64,000 nt of DNA from an uncultured Collinsella sp. (GCA_902470805.1 CABRHX010000010.1:1-64000); one strand, 5' to 3'. Positions 27,998-38,283 are shown, numbered from the stretch's first letter. A program made the numbers and translations. Notes: generated by a model from the letters alone, not told the origin.

Positions 27998-29983
27998 TTA
28001 GTTTTGAGAGAAGAACGGGAACTGCCTCGGATCAACCGGCGGTTGCGGCATCGGCGTGCCCTGGGGCCCGCCCTGCGGGCCACCCTGGCCGCCCATCATC
28101 TTATCGATGGCGTCCTGGACCTCGCCCTCAAACTTCTTCATGCCCTCGTGCAGGCGGCGCTGGCCGTCCTCAGAGCGCAGCTCCTCCATCTGCTCGGGCG
28201 AAATACCCAGCAGCTCGCCCAAAATGCCCATCATCTCGCCACGCATGCGCTCGTTTGTATCTTCGTCGGCAAAGCGGTTCACCTCGGCGCGCGCCAGCGC
28301 ATCGACCGTCATGCGTTCCTTACCGCTCAGCCCCAGGTCGGACCACGCGAGCATATACGGCCAAGCGCGCTCGACAAACGAACGTGCCGAGACGATCGGC
28401 GCCGTCGGCAGCTGGCGGCGGGCAGCCTCACCCTGTCGAACGAGCATCAGCAGCAGCGAGCAGGCCTCAGGCTTGCCAGCGGCCATCGGGATGTCGTCGA
28501 AAGATCGATTGCGGTCCACGTGCGCCTCGAGCGTGCCATCGACCTCGCCCGGTTCGAGCCCACCGAGCAGCTGCGCCGCGCGGTCGAGCATATCGACCGG
28601 ACCGTCGAGCGTCGAGAGCGCCTGCGCCAGCACGCGCTCCATACAATCTTCCACCGCGTTGAGCGTCACGAGCTCTTGGGGCACCACGGCAGACGTGCGG
28701 TTGCGCACACGCGCCACAAACTCAAGCGTCGACAGGTACACATCGCCAAAGGGCGCAAAGTCGCCCTGGTAACCGCCGCAAAGCGCCGGCGCCGCCAGCG
28801 CATACTCGGTTTTGGACAGCGGGCTCAGCGCCATCGCACCCAGCTCGAGCGCCGTGTCCTCCAGCATGAGGCCCAGCGTGCGCGAGCGCAGACGCTCGGC
28901 ATCGCCCGCCGACACGTCGCGATCGAGCACACGCGCCGCATCCGGTGCATCGCGCTCGACAGTGCGAATGTGCAGACGCTCGGCAATGGCGCGGACGGCG
29001 GCACAGCGGGCAGCCTCGGCCTCCTCCTGCGCCGGCGTAAAGATACGGTTGCGCCCCAGCACCAGGCCAATTACGTTACGCGGACCCAGAGCGTCAACGG
29101 CCAGCGCCGCCAGCAGGGATGACGGCAGGTCACCCTCGAGTGCCACCACAGCACGCGACGCACCGTGGGCCCGAGCGTTGTCGCGCACGGCGAGCACCAG
29201 CGCCTGCCACAACCACTCCTCGGAACGGAACTCGGGCAGTTCGTGATCTTCCAGGGCATCGAGCATCACGCCGCGCTGAATCTCCTGAACCAGAAGGCTC
29301 TCCTCAAAACACGGCGCCTGGGCCACCACGCGACCGCAGTCGTCGAGCACAAACGAACCGCCGGTATACACCGACTCGTCATAGGCACCGACCGGCGCCA
29401 TGCAGGCAAACCACACGCTGCGCTTGGATGCGATCTTGCGGTAGGCGCCGCTGCGAACGGCGGCAATGGCGGCAGTCTCGCGGTCGGTCATGTCAAACGC
29501 GTTGAATTGGAAATACGCGATGAGGTCGACGCCGGTCGGCAACATCTCGAGCTCGCGGTCCAAGTCAAAAATCACGGCGATGCGCACGCCGTCCACGTCG
29601 AACACCGGCGGCGCCCAACGCGTGTCGTTGTTCTCGCCACGCTGCAGGGCAATGCTCGAACGCGCCGGCACCACATGACCGTCCTTGAGCATCATGTAGT
29701 CGAGCAGCGGCTGGCCCTCAAACGAAACCGCCGCGGGCACGATGCAGATCATGTCAAGCTCCTGGATACGCTCGGCGACACCAGTCAAGCCGGCAAGCAT
29801 GTCGTGCTCAAAGTCGGCAGCGCCCACCAGGCCACCGGGCATGGCGCCCATAAAGAGCGGAGCCGGAACGCACAGCACGCGCGCCCCGCGCTCGTGGGCC
29901 AGACGAGCCTGGTCCTCGATGCGGCCGCAAATGCCCTCAATATCACCCAGGCGCATATCGATCTGTGCAAGCGCGAGCTTCAT
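27998..29983 (-). CDS. NadE-like protein lacking catalytic residues (pseudoenzyme)
   Basis: 661 residues, the length and two-domain plan of glutamine-dependent NAD synthetase: an N-terminal nitrilase-like domain (MKLALAQIDMRLGDIEG start) and a C-terminal synthetase-like domain, plus a Gly/Pro/Gln-rich tail. Key positions are changed. The nitrilase Glu is Ala41 (VPAPLFMG), the Lys region reads ARSSI, the Cys is Phe139 (VIFDLD), and the synthetase SGGxDS loop reads EGDLPSS (about 283-289). I infer a non-catalytic homologue with a regulatory or structural role; NAD synthesis would need another gene. It is long, intact and well coded, so not a decaying gene. The ATG follows a GGAAAGGG-type site. 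Confidence 0.75.
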   Translation of the reverse strand: MKLALAQIDMRLGDIEGICGRIEDQARLAHERGARVLCVPAPLFMGAMPGGLVGAADFEHDMLAGLTGVAERIQELDMICIVPAAVSFEGQPLLDYMMLKDGHVVPARSSIALQRGENNDTRWAPPVFDVDGVRIAVIFDLDRELEMLPTGVDLIAYFQFNAFDMTDRETAAIAAVRSGAYRKIASKRSVWFACMAPVGAYDESVYTGGSFVLDDCGRVVAQAPCFEESLLVQEIQRGVMLDALEDHELPEFRSEEWLWQALVLAVRDNARAHGASRAVVALEGDLPSSLLAALAVDALGPRNVIGLVLGRNRIFTPAQEEAEAARCAAVRAIAERLHIRTVERDAPDAARVLDRDVSAGDAERLRSRTLGLMLEDTALELGAMALSPLSKTEYALAAPALCGGYQGDFAPFGDVYLSTLEFVARVRNRTSAVVPQELVTLNAVEDCMERVLAQALSTLDGPVDMLDRAAQLLGGLEPGEVDGTLEAHVDRNRSFDDIPMAAGKPEACSLLLMLVRQGEAARRQLPTAPIVSARSFVERAWPYMLAWSDLGLSGKERMTVDALARAEVNRFADEDTNERMRGEMMGILGELLGISPEQMEELRSEDGQRRLHEGMKKFEGEVQDAIDKMMGGQGGPQGGPQGTPMPQPPVDPRQFPFFSQN

Positions 29984-30021
29984 GGCTCAGCCCTTTCCGT
30001 CGTAATCCATCGAAATCGCAG

Positions 30022-30055
30022 TAAAAGCGCCGGCCGCATAATGCAGTCGGCGCTT
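30022..30055 (-). terminator. Terminator of the superoxide reductase gene
   Basis: AAGCGCCG/CGGCGCTT 8-bp stem with a TTTT tract on the minus strand, 45 nt past the stop. Confidence 0.7.
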
Positions 30056-30100
30056 GCATGTGCATATGCTAGCTATGATACCCCGAGCGGGGGCGCGCTC

Positions 30101-30463
30101 CTAGAATGTCGCGGACCACAGCCCGTGCAGGTTGCAGTAGGCATAGACGGTACCGGTCTTGGAGCCGCCCGCAAAAAACGTCGCGGGTTTCATGCCGGGC
30201 TCAAGGTAATGAACCTCTAAGCGGCCCTCGGCCTCAAGCGCGATCCACTCAATGTAGTGCTCGGGCAGGCTGGGGTGCTCGACCGAGCCAATGCGTGCGC
30301 GAATCACGTGACCGTCACGCTCGGTCTCGACAACAGGCACGTGCTTCTCGTGCGCCGCGTCCTCAGTGTTTGCAGTCAGTTCCGTGCAACCGGCAGGGGT
30401 CGCAACGTCGTCGCCAAGGGCGGCAATGAGCTTACCGTCGGGGTCCTTAAAGAATTTCGCCAT
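30101..30463 (-). CDS. Superoxide reductase (desulfoferrodoxin-like)
   Basis: 120 residues. The catalytic iron site is complete: E39-K40-H41, His63 (SVEHP), His69 (EHYIEW), Cys110 and His113 (YCNLHG). It reduces superoxide to peroxide without making oxygen, typical of anaerobes. The N-terminal 35 residues align in position with the desulforedoxin (centre I) domain but keep only one Cys (C26), so the rubredoxin-like iron is lost. The ATG at 30463 has AAAGGAG upstream. It lies after the SNF2 gene on the same strand. Confidence 0.92.
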   Translation of the reverse strand: MAKFFKDPDGKLIAALGDDVATPAGCTELTANTEDAAHEKHVPVVETERDGHVIRARIGSVEHPSLPEHYIEWIALEAEGRLEVHYLEPGMKPATFFAGGSKTGTVYAYCNLHGLWSATF

Positions 30464-30613
30464 GATGTTCTCCTTTGCTGATGTGCCAATGTTCTTGATG
30501 GTTCTTATGCCCAAAGGCAGACAAACCATCCACGGCATTGCAAATGAACACATAACGGGCGGGGACGATGGGACAGCGTGTGCCATCCGCCCTGACGGCC
30601 CCACCCGAGCGGG

Positions 30614-33600
30614 TTAGCGACCGTCGCCGCCGAGCAGCGCCAGAACATCCTCGCGCGTGAACAGTGCCGACGAGATGCCGTCGCCGCCGAGCACGCTGTT
30701 GACCAGGTCGCGCTTGGACTCCTGCATCTGCATAATGCGTTCCTCGATCGTGTCCTTGGCGATGAGCTTGTACACGGTCACGGTATGTTGCTGGCCAATA
30801 CGATGCGCGCGGTCAGTCGCCTGGTCCTGCGCCGCCACGTTCCACCACGGGTCGTAGTGAATGACCACGTCGGCCGCCGTCAGGTTAAGGCCCACGCCGC
30901 CCGCCTTGAGCGAAATCAAAAAGACCGGAACCTCGCCTGCTTGGAACTGCGCGACCATCTTGGCGCGGCTCTCCTTAGACGAAGCGCCCGTGAGCTTAAG
31001 AAAGGCGATGTCCTCCTTGGCCAGGCGCTTACCGATAATATCGAGCATACCCGTAAACTGGCTGAACAACAGGATGCGATGGCCGCCGTCGAGTGCGCCG
31101 TACACGAGCTCCATGCACGTATCGAGTTTGGCGCTTCCCGCCTTGTAATCCTCGTAGTGCAGACGCGGGTCGCAGCAGATCTGACGCAGCTTGGTGAGCT
31201 CGGCGAGCACCTTGAGCTTGTCTTTCTTAAACTCGGATGCCTCGCGATGCTGCACGTGCTGGGCGATGCGGTCCTGGTTTGCCAGGTAAAGCTTGCGCTG
31301 CTCGCCGGCAAGCTGCGCCATGACCGTGTCCTCGATCTTCTCGGGCAGGTCGGCCACCACGTCCTCTTTGACACGGCGCAGCACAAACGGCGACACAAGC
31401 GCCTGCAGGCGGGCGGCGCTGTCACCTTCGGCGTGCTCGACCGGGCTTTCGAAGCGCTTTGCGAACGATTCGCGCGTGCCAAGCAGACCCGGCATCAAAA
31501 AGTCGAAGATGCTCCAGAGCTCGGATAGGCGGTTTTCGATGGGCGTGCCCGTCAGGGCAAAGCGCACGCCGGCAGGCAGGCGCTTTGCGGCACGCGCCAC
31601 CTGGGTGAGCGGGTTTTTAATGTACTGGGCCTCGTCGAGCACCACGCGGGCAAAGTCCTGCTCGACGTATTCGTCGATGTCGCGGCGCATGAGGTCATAC
31701 GACGTCACGACCACGTTATGCTCGGCCACGCCGGCGAGTTGCACGCGACGCTGCGCCTTGGCGCCCACGATGGCGCACACATCGAGCGACGGGGCAAAGC
31801 GCTCCAGCTCGGCGGTCCAGTTGTACACAAGCGACGCAGGGCACACCACAAGCGTGGGCTTAGCGTCCCCCGCTTCCACGCGCGCCAGAATGTGCGCGAT
31901 CATCTGGAGCGTTTTGCCCAGGCCCATGTCGTCGGCCAAGATGCCGCCAAGGCTCAGGTGTTCGAGCGAGCCGAGCCACTGGTATCCGTCGACCTGGTAG
32001 CCGCGCAGTGTGGCCTTGAGCGAGACCGGCACCGTAAAGTCCATCTTGCCGAGCGTATCCAAGCGCTCGACGGTGCGGCGGAACGCGGCGTCACGATCGG
32101 CCTCGAGCGCGGGCGTGCGCGCGAGCATGCTATCGACGAACAGGGTACTCGACGCGGGAAGCGACACGCCGTCGAGCAGGTCGACGGCATCGACACCCAG
32201 GTCCTCGGCGAGGCCAAACGCGGCTCGGGCGCCCTCGTCCAGGCGAACGATATCGCCCGACGTGAGACGCGCAAACGTCTGGTGACGCTTGTACGAGTCG
32301 AGGTAGATGGCAAGGTCCGCGGCCGAAAGCCCACTCGCGCCCAGTTCGACGTCGAGCAGATTGCTCTTGACGGTCGCGCGAACCGAGAGCTTGGGCGCGG
32401 GGCGGACCGAGACCTGGCGCAGGCGGTCGCTGAGCATGACCTCACCAAGCTCGGACAGGGCAGACAGGCCCTCGGTCAGCAGGCAGAACAGGCTCTCGTC
32501 ATCGCGCTCCTCAAACGCCAGACCGCCCTCGTAGAAATCGAAGTACAGGGCCGCCGTGTCCATAACACGAAACTCTGCCACCTCGTCGCGGGGCGGCACG
32601 CCGGGGCGTTGCTCTTCGAAGAGACTGCCCGGAGCGCCCAGACTAAAGAGGTCTGCCGACCAGTCGCCGTAGGTAACCGTAATTTTGCAGGTCACAAGCC
32701 CATCGTCGACGCCGATCGCCATAACAAAGCTCGGCTCGGGCGCCACGGTATCGAGCGCGGCGGGCGCGGTAAGGTCGGTGTAGTCGCGCAAAATGGGCAG
32801 CGCCATACGACAGAACTCCCCCACCTGGTCGACAGCGATATGAATCGGCGTGCGACAGGGCAGTAAGCGCGATAGGAACGGCGCCGCATGCTGGGCAAAC
32901 GCTACATCGGCGCGGCGCGCACGGCGGGTGTCGACCAGATAGGCAACGTCGCCCGAAGCAAAGCAGTATGCATCGGCCGGCAGGCGTAGATCGTAGCTGC
33001 CACCAGCCGCCGGCGCGATTTTGGCGGCAAGGAGCGGTGGGCGCTTAGACAGCGCCTCGTCCTCCCCTTCCGGAGGCATCTCAACCGCCACGTCATAGGT
33101 GCGATGCGTCGTCGTCCCCCGCGACCAGGCGGGCTCAAAAGAGATGGTCTGGCCGCGCAACAGGTCCAGCACATATACGATGCTATGCTCGGACAGCGGC
33201 AACTGACGCTCGGCGACAAAACCACTGCGGGCAAAGTCGTACGACGCCGAACGCGAGCTTGTGATGTCATCGAGATAGGCAACTGTCGTCACGACAAGGT
33301 TGAGCAGCTTTGTCGACACGTCTTCGAAGGCTTCGGGCGTATGGACAAACGTGAGCTTCTTACCGTACGAGAAGGTGCCGCCGCGCACGTAGGCATCGGC
33401 CATGCCGTCGATGTCCTTGACCACGTAGGACACCGAACCGCAGCGAATGCGGAACTCGAGCGCCCAGCTAAAGCGGTCGGCGAACAGCGGATTGTAGTAC
33501 GGCACCAACGAAGGCTCCAACGCCGCTTTGGGGGCGTCGGGATCAACGGCACCGGCAAGCTTGCGGCGCATGCTCGCCAGCTCATCCATGCGTGCGTCCG

Positions 33601-34078
33601 AAAGATCGGAGAGCGCTGCCATGAGGCTGGGGCTCGTGGGGACGGGCGCCGGGAAGGGAAAGTTGGGGTTGACCGCCGGTGCGGTGGACGCGGGACGCGC
33701 GGACTGCTCGGGTTGTGCCGTAAACGTGCGGACCGGCGTGCGCAAACCTTCGACGGGCTCGGCACCGCTGGCGTCCAGATACGCCAGCGCCGTGGCGATA
33801 GCGTGCTTGCACATGCCGGGGTAGCGATAGGCAGCAGGGCAATCGCAGTCGTAGTCGATCACCTCGTGCTCGTCCATGTCGAGCGCCACGTGCGTCTTGT
33901 ACAGGTCGCCGCGCGAGCCGCGCACCGAGCCCTCAACCGTCACGTTTTTGGAGAAGCGCGAGCCGCTATCCTCAATCGACAGCACGGCGCCGTTGAGCAT
34001 GAGCGAACGCCCCTTCATAAAGGTGCCGCTCAACGCCGCCTCTTTGCGAAGCGCCTGCACAAACGTCCCCTGCGCCAT
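30614..34078 (-). CDS. SNF2-family helicase with SWIM zinc finger
   Basis: 1154 residues. An N-terminal SWIM finger (CDC...CKH, about residues 75-95) is followed by a long unassigned middle part, then the SNF2 motor: DDMGLGKT (about 715), DEAQ box (VVLDEAQYIKN), LLFSQFTGMLDI, and the late QATDRAHRIGQ motif. Bacterial members (HepA/RapA-like class with SWIM) remodel protein-DNA or RNA polymerase complexes; the precise role is unknown. The ATG at 34078 has GGAGGAAGTG just upstream. It follows dnaE on the same strand, with a long inverted repeat between. Confidence 0.92.
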   Translation of the reverse strand: MAQGTFVQALRKEAALSGTFMKGRSLMLNGAVLSIEDSGSRFSKNVTVEGSVRGSRGDLYKTHVALDMDEHEVIDYDCDCPAAYRYPGMCKHAIATALAYLDASGAEPVEGLRTPVRTFTAQPEQSARPASTAPAVNPNFPFPAPVPTSPSLMAALSDLSDARMDELASMRRKLAGAVDPDAPKAALEPSLVPYYNPLFADRFSWALEFRIRCGSVSYVVKDIDGMADAYVRGGTFSYGKKLTFVHTPEAFEDVSTKLLNLVVTTVAYLDDITSSRSASYDFARSGFVAERQLPLSEHSIVYVLDLLRGQTISFEPAWSRGTTTHRTYDVAVEMPPEGEDEALSKRPPLLAAKIAPAAGGSYDLRLPADAYCFASGDVAYLVDTRRARRADVAFAQHAAPFLSRLLPCRTPIHIAVDQVGEFCRMALPILRDYTDLTAPAALDTVAPEPSFVMAIGVDDGLVTCKITVTYGDWSADLFSLGAPGSLFEEQRPGVPPRDEVAEFRVMDTAALYFDFYEGGLAFEERDDESLFCLLTEGLSALSELGEVMLSDRLRQVSVRPAPKLSVRATVKSNLLDVELGASGLSAADLAIYLDSYKRHQTFARLTSGDIVRLDEGARAAFGLAEDLGVDAVDLLDGVSLPASSTLFVDSMLARTPALEADRDAAFRRTVERLDTLGKMDFTVPVSLKATLRGYQVDGYQWLGSLEHLSLGGILADDMGLGKTLQMIAHILARVEAGDAKPTLVVCPASLVYNWTAELERFAPSLDVCAIVGAKAQRRVQLAGVAEHNVVVTSYDLMRRDIDEYVEQDFARVVLDEAQYIKNPLTQVARAAKRLPAGVRFALTGTPIENRLSELWSIFDFLMPGLLGTRESFAKRFESPVEHAEGDSAARLQALVSPFVLRRVKEDVVADLPEKIEDTVMAQLAGEQRKLYLANQDRIAQHVQHREASEFKKDKLKVLAELTKLRQICCDPRLHYEDYKAGSAKLDTCMELVYGALDGGHRILLFSQFTGMLDIIGKRLAKEDIAFLKLTGASSKESRAKMVAQFQAGEVPVFLISLKAGGVGLNLTAADVVIHYDPWWNVAAQDQATDRAHRIGQQHTVTVYKLIAKDTIEERIMQMQESKRDLVNSVLGGDGISSALFTREDVLALLGGDGR

Positions 34079-34096
34079 CACTTCCTCCAATCTCAC

Positions 34097-34229
34097 CCGG
34101 GGTAGCTAATTTGGGACGGGGCTATTTTAGCTACCCCCATATGTCGGTTGAGATGCATTCCGACCCCGACTCATTCGCCGTCAGTCAAAGGGTAGCTAAA
34201 ATAGCCCCGTCCCAAATTAGCTACCCCGG
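34097..34229. repeat. 40-bp perfect inverted repeat between dnaE and the SNF2 gene
   Basis: Positions 34097-34136 are exactly complementary to 34190-34229, separated by 53 nt. Each arm is itself a hairpin (GGGTAGCTAA...TTAGCTACCC), and the loop has a GTCGG/CCGAC pairing, so three alternative stem-loops nest in one structure. Confidence 0.9.
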
Positions 34230-34239
34230 CAAAGGCATC

Positions 34240-37200
34240 CTAGATAACCGTCACGCGGCCCTGGTTACCCACAATGGCCTTTGCCTCTGCCAGCAGTGGA
34301 ATCGAGCGTGCGTTGACCTTGGCCGGCACCTCGGCGCGCAGCACGCGCCCGTCTACCTGCTCAATAAAGATCTCCACGCGGTCGCCGCCCGGGTTGGTGG
34401 CGAGCACCGTGGCCAGGCGTGCCATGTTGCCCTGGCTAAAGCGGCTGTTGGGCACCATGACCTCAAACACCTTGGGCTTGTTGTTCTCCTCGTTGAGCTC
34501 CAGCGGCACGATCTCCTGCGCGATGATCTGGTCGCCGCGGTCCGAGCGCTCGAGCTTGCCCTTAATGCGCACAAAGGCGTCGGACAGCTGCGCGCCGGTC
34601 TCGGGATCGACCTCGCCGTACAGATACCCCTCGGCCTCCTTGTAGGTCTTGGGGAACACCACGACCGTGGCCTCGCCTTCCATGTCCTCAAGCTGCACGA
34701 TGCCCATGGGGTCGCCGTTTTTGGTCACGCGCTTGGACACGCTCGAGACCATGCCGGCCCACCACAGCGCCTTGCCCTCGGGGATCTCCTGGTTGATAGT
34801 GCCGCCCGTGGGGTTTTGCACTTCGTAGCCGGTGTCGATCTGCGAGAACGAGAAATCGCGCGCTTTGCTGAGCGCATACTCAAACGGGCGCAGCGGGTGG
34901 TCCGAGACATAGATGCCCAGAACCTCCTTCTCCTGGCTCAGTTTGAGGTGGCGGTCCCACTCCTGACCGTCCGGATCGGGCACGCTGACCTCGAAGCCCG
35001 AGCCCTCAACGTCACCAAACATGTCGAAGAACGAGGTCTGGCCGCTCGCGCGGTCCTTCTGGCGCTTCACCGCGGCATCGATGATGTTCTCGGGGTTGTT
35101 CTTGTCCACAAAGTGCATCATCTGACGGCGCGGATAGCCCGTGGAGTCGAAGGCACCTGCCTTGATCAGCGATTCGATCACGCGACGGTTGGCCTGGCTC
35201 GAGTCCACGCGCTCCACAAAGTCATGCAGCGTCTTAAACGGACCGCCCGCCTCGCGCTCGGCGATAATCGCCTGCGCCACGCCGGTACCCACGCCGCGGA
35301 TGCCGGCCAGACCAAAGCGCACGCCTTCCTTGGTAGCCGTGAACTCGGTGCCGGACTCGTTGACATCTGGCGACAGCACGGGGATACCGTCGTGACGGCA
35401 CGCCGAGACGTAGTGCACGATCTTGTCGGTCTTGCCCGTATAGGACGTCAGAACGGCCGCCATGTACTCGTGCGGATAGTGCGCCTTGAGCCACGCCGTC
35501 TGCATAACCAGGATGGCGTAGCCGGCGGAGTGCGACTTGTTAAAGGCGTAGGACGCGAACTCGAGAACATCGTCCCAAATCTTCTGGGCGACCTCGCGCG
35601 TGTAGTTGTTCTTGATGGCGCCGTTCATCCAGTGGTCGTAGGTGGTCTCGTCGGAGCCATCTTCCCAGTGCAGCACCGTCGACGTGAGCAGCTTGATCTT
35701 TTTCTTAGCCACGGGCTTACGGATGCGCGAGTCCGATTCGCCCTTGGAGAAGCCGCACATCTCGACGGAGATGAGCATAACCTGCTCCTGGTAGACCATG
35801 GTGCCGTAGGTTTCGCCCAAGATGTCGTCCAGGCGGTCGTCGTAGGAGACCGCCGGCTCCTTGCCGTTCATACGGTTGATGTAGGACGAGACCATGCCGG
35901 CGCCCAGCGGGCCCGGGCGGTACAGGGCGATCAATGCTACGACGTGCTTGTACTCGGTGGGCTTCATGTTCTTAATCGTGGCCGTCATGCCGGCGGACTC
36001 GACCTGAAAGACGCCGGCGGTGTGACCGGAGCCCATGAGCTTAAAGATCTCGGGATCGTCAAAGGGAATCTCTTCCTCTTTGATGTCGATGCCGAAGTTC
36101 TTTTTGATGTTGGCTTTTGCCTTGGAGATAACAGTCAGCGTACGCAGGCCCAGGAAGTCCATCTTGAGCAGGCCCATGTCGGCAACGGTATGGCCCTCGT
36201 ACTGGGTAATCTCGACGCCGCCCTTGGTGTCGAGCTTGGTGGGCACGTGCTCGTTGACGGGGTCGCGGCAGATCAGAACGGCGCACGCGTGCACGCCCTC
36301 GCCACGGGTGAGGCCCTCGATCGAGAGCGCCGTGTCGATGATGCGGCGGGCGTCGTCGTCCTTTTTATATGCCTCGGCAAAATCGGGGTTAAACAGGTCC
36401 TCTTTGCCGGGTTGCTTTTCGAGCACCTGCTTGAGCTTGACCTTGGGGTCGCTCGAGACCATCTTGGACAGACGCTGGCCCATGTAGACCGGGTAGTCCA
36501 GGACGCGAGCGGCGTCGTTGATGGCCTGCTTGGCCTTAATGGTCGAGTAGGTGATGACGTGGGTGACCTTCTCGGGGCCGTAGAGCTGGCGAACGTGCTC
36601 CACGACCTCGAGGCGCCGCTCATCGTCGAAGTCCATATCGATATCGGGCATCTCGGTACGCTGCGGGGACAGGAACCTCTCGAACATCAGGCCGTTCTCG
36701 AGCGGATCGAACGCGGTGATGTTCATGGCGTAGGCGACGATAGCGCCGGCGGCCGAACCACGGCCGGGGCCGACGCCGATACCGTTGTCCTTGGCCCATT
36801 GCACGTACTCGGCGACGATCAAAAAGTAGGCGGCAAAGCCCTTGTCGCAAATGACCTTGTATTCGTACTCAAAGCGCTCTTTGATGTTGACGCCACCGAT
36901 CTCGCGCGTGGCCCAGTCGTCGCCGTAGTGCTGGCGCAGGCCCTTCTCGCACTCGCGGCGGAACTGACTCTCGTGCGTCTCGCCGGGATCGAGCAACGGG
37001 AAGCGCGGCAAGATGATGGAGTCCCAGTCCAGCTCAACGTAGCACTTGTCGGCAATCTCGAGCGTGTTGTCGCAGGCCTCGGGGCAATACGGGAACATCG
37101 CCCGCATCTCCTCCTCGGTCTTCATGTAAAACTCCGAGCCGGTCATGCGCATGCGGTTGGGGTCGTCGACCTTGGCGTTCATGCCGATGCACATGATGAC

Positions 37201-38043
37201 GTCCTGTACGGGCGCGTCCTCGCGGCGCAGGTAGTGGAAGTCGTTGGTGGCGATGACCTTGACACCCACCTGTTTGGCAATGTCGATGAGCGTGCGGTCC
37301 ATCTGCTCGTCGGTCAGGCCGTTGTCGGTGGTAATGCCGTGTTCCTGGATCTCGATGTAAAAGTCGCCAGGGTCGAAGGTGTCGCGGAAGGTCTCGGCCC
37401 ACTTGATGGCGCCCTCCATGTCACCGCGGTCGATGTATTTGGGAATGATGCCCGCGATGCAGGCGCTCGTGCAGATCATACCCTTGGCATGGCGACGCAG
37501 GTTGTCGAGCGTCACGCGCGGCTTGTAGTAAAATCCCTGCACAGCGGCCTCGGAGACCGTCTGCATCAGGTTGACGTAGCCCTCCTGGTCCTTGGCCAGA
37601 AGAATCATGTGGTAGAGCTCGGGCTTATGGTCGCGGGCGAGCGTCTCGTCCGGCGTAAAGTAGACCTCGCAGCCAAAGATGGGTTTGATGACCAGGGGCG
37701 GCTTGAGCTCGTCGATGTTGCCCTTCTCGTCCCACATGGCCATGTCCTTCACATACTGGGCATGCTCGCGCGGGTTTTCCTCGGGATCGGGCTCCACCAG
37801 CTCGTCGCGGCGGTCCTTTTCCAAGAAGGCCTTGTCGTGGCTCCAGGTTTTGTACTCGGGCGTGTTGTGGTTGACGGCGTCGCAGGCCAGCGCCAGGTCG
37901 GGCACGCCGTACATGTAGCCGTGGTCGGTGATGGCCACGGCGGGCATGCCCAGCTCAACGGCACGGTTGACCATATCCTGGATACGGGTTGCGCCGTCGA
38001 GCATGGAGAAAACAGTGTGATTGTGCAGATGGACGAATGCCAT
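34240..38043 (-). CDS. dnaE: DNA polymerase III alpha subunit
   Basis: 1267 residues. PHP domain at the N-terminus (FVHLHNHTVFSMLDG), the polymerase core with PDIDMDFDDERR (about 470-480) carrying catalytic Asp residues, MDFLGLRTL, helix-hairpin-helix region and C-terminal OB fold (GMVSSVSKRVTKNGDPMG). It is the replicative polymerase subunit. GGAG lies 8 nt before the ATG. It is upstream of the SNF2 gene on the same strand. Confidence 0.97.
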   Translation of the reverse strand: MAFVHLHNHTVFSMLDGATRIQDMVNRAVELGMPAVAITDHGYMYGVPDLALACDAVNHNTPEYKTWSHDKAFLEKDRRDELVEPDPEENPREHAQYVKDMAMWDEKGNIDELKPPLVIKPIFGCEVYFTPDETLARDHKPELYHMILLAKDQEGYVNLMQTVSEAAVQGFYYKPRVTLDNLRRHAKGMICTSACIAGIIPKYIDRGDMEGAIKWAETFRDTFDPGDFYIEIQEHGITTDNGLTDEQMDRTLIDIAKQVGVKVIATNDFHYLRREDAPVQDVIMCIGMNAKVDDPNRMRMTGSEFYMKTEEEMRAMFPYCPEACDNTLEIADKCYVELDWDSIILPRFPLLDPGETHESQFRRECEKGLRQHYGDDWATREIGGVNIKERFEYEYKVICDKGFAAYFLIVAEYVQWAKDNGIGVGPGRGSAAGAIVAYAMNITAFDPLENGLMFERFLSPQRTEMPDIDMDFDDERRLEVVEHVRQLYGPEKVTHVITYSTIKAKQAINDAARVLDYPVYMGQRLSKMVSSDPKVKLKQVLEKQPGKEDLFNPDFAEAYKKDDDARRIIDTALSIEGLTRGEGVHACAVLICRDPVNEHVPTKLDTKGGVEITQYEGHTVADMGLLKMDFLGLRTLTVISKAKANIKKNFGIDIKEEEIPFDDPEIFKLMGSGHTAGVFQVESAGMTATIKNMKPTEYKHVVALIALYRPGPLGAGMVSSYINRMNGKEPAVSYDDRLDDILGETYGTMVYQEQVMLISVEMCGFSKGESDSRIRKPVAKKKIKLLTSTVLHWEDGSDETTYDHWMNGAIKNNYTREVAQKIWDDVLEFASYAFNKSHSAGYAILVMQTAWLKAHYPHEYMAAVLTSYTGKTDKIVHYVSACRHDGIPVLSPDVNESGTEFTATKEGVRFGLAGIRGVGTGVAQAIIAEREAGGPFKTLHDFVERVDSSQANRRVIESLIKAGAFDSTGYPRRQMMHFVDKNNPENIIDAAVKRQKDRASGQTSFFDMFGDVEGSGFEVSVPDPDGQEWDRHLKLSQEKEVLGIYVSDHPLRPFEYALSKARDFSFSQIDTGYEVQNPTGGTINQEIPEGKALWWAGMVSSVSKRVTKNGDPMGIVQLEDMEGEATVVVFPKTYKEAEGYLYGEVDPETGAQLSDAFVRIKGKLERSDRGDQIIAQEIVPLELNEENNKPKVFEVMVPNSRFSQGNMARLATVLATNPGGDRVEIFIEQVDGRVLRAEVPAKVNARSIPLLAEAKAIVGNQGRVTVI

Positions 38044-38283
38044 GTGATGAGCTCCGATGCGGGTTCGTGTTCTGACTGAACGATTTTACCCCACGGCACG
38101 GACAGCACCCGAACCTAGCCAAACCAACACGGGCGGTCTTTTTGGGGCCTTCAAAAAGGGGAATGAGGGCATCCAGATATATCGAGCATTACTGGAACCC
38201 CGGCGATGCGCGGAATGATTTGTGACGAATAGTCATGTCCATCAAGAAGGCCCGGCGCTTCGGATAGCTCGTCAATCGATATA

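Noticed and set aside
34111..38079. A 1322-codon plus-strand open frame opposite dnaE
   Set aside because: It mirrors dnaE exactly; long antisense frames arise from high GC at third positions. No ribosome site and no family-like motifs.
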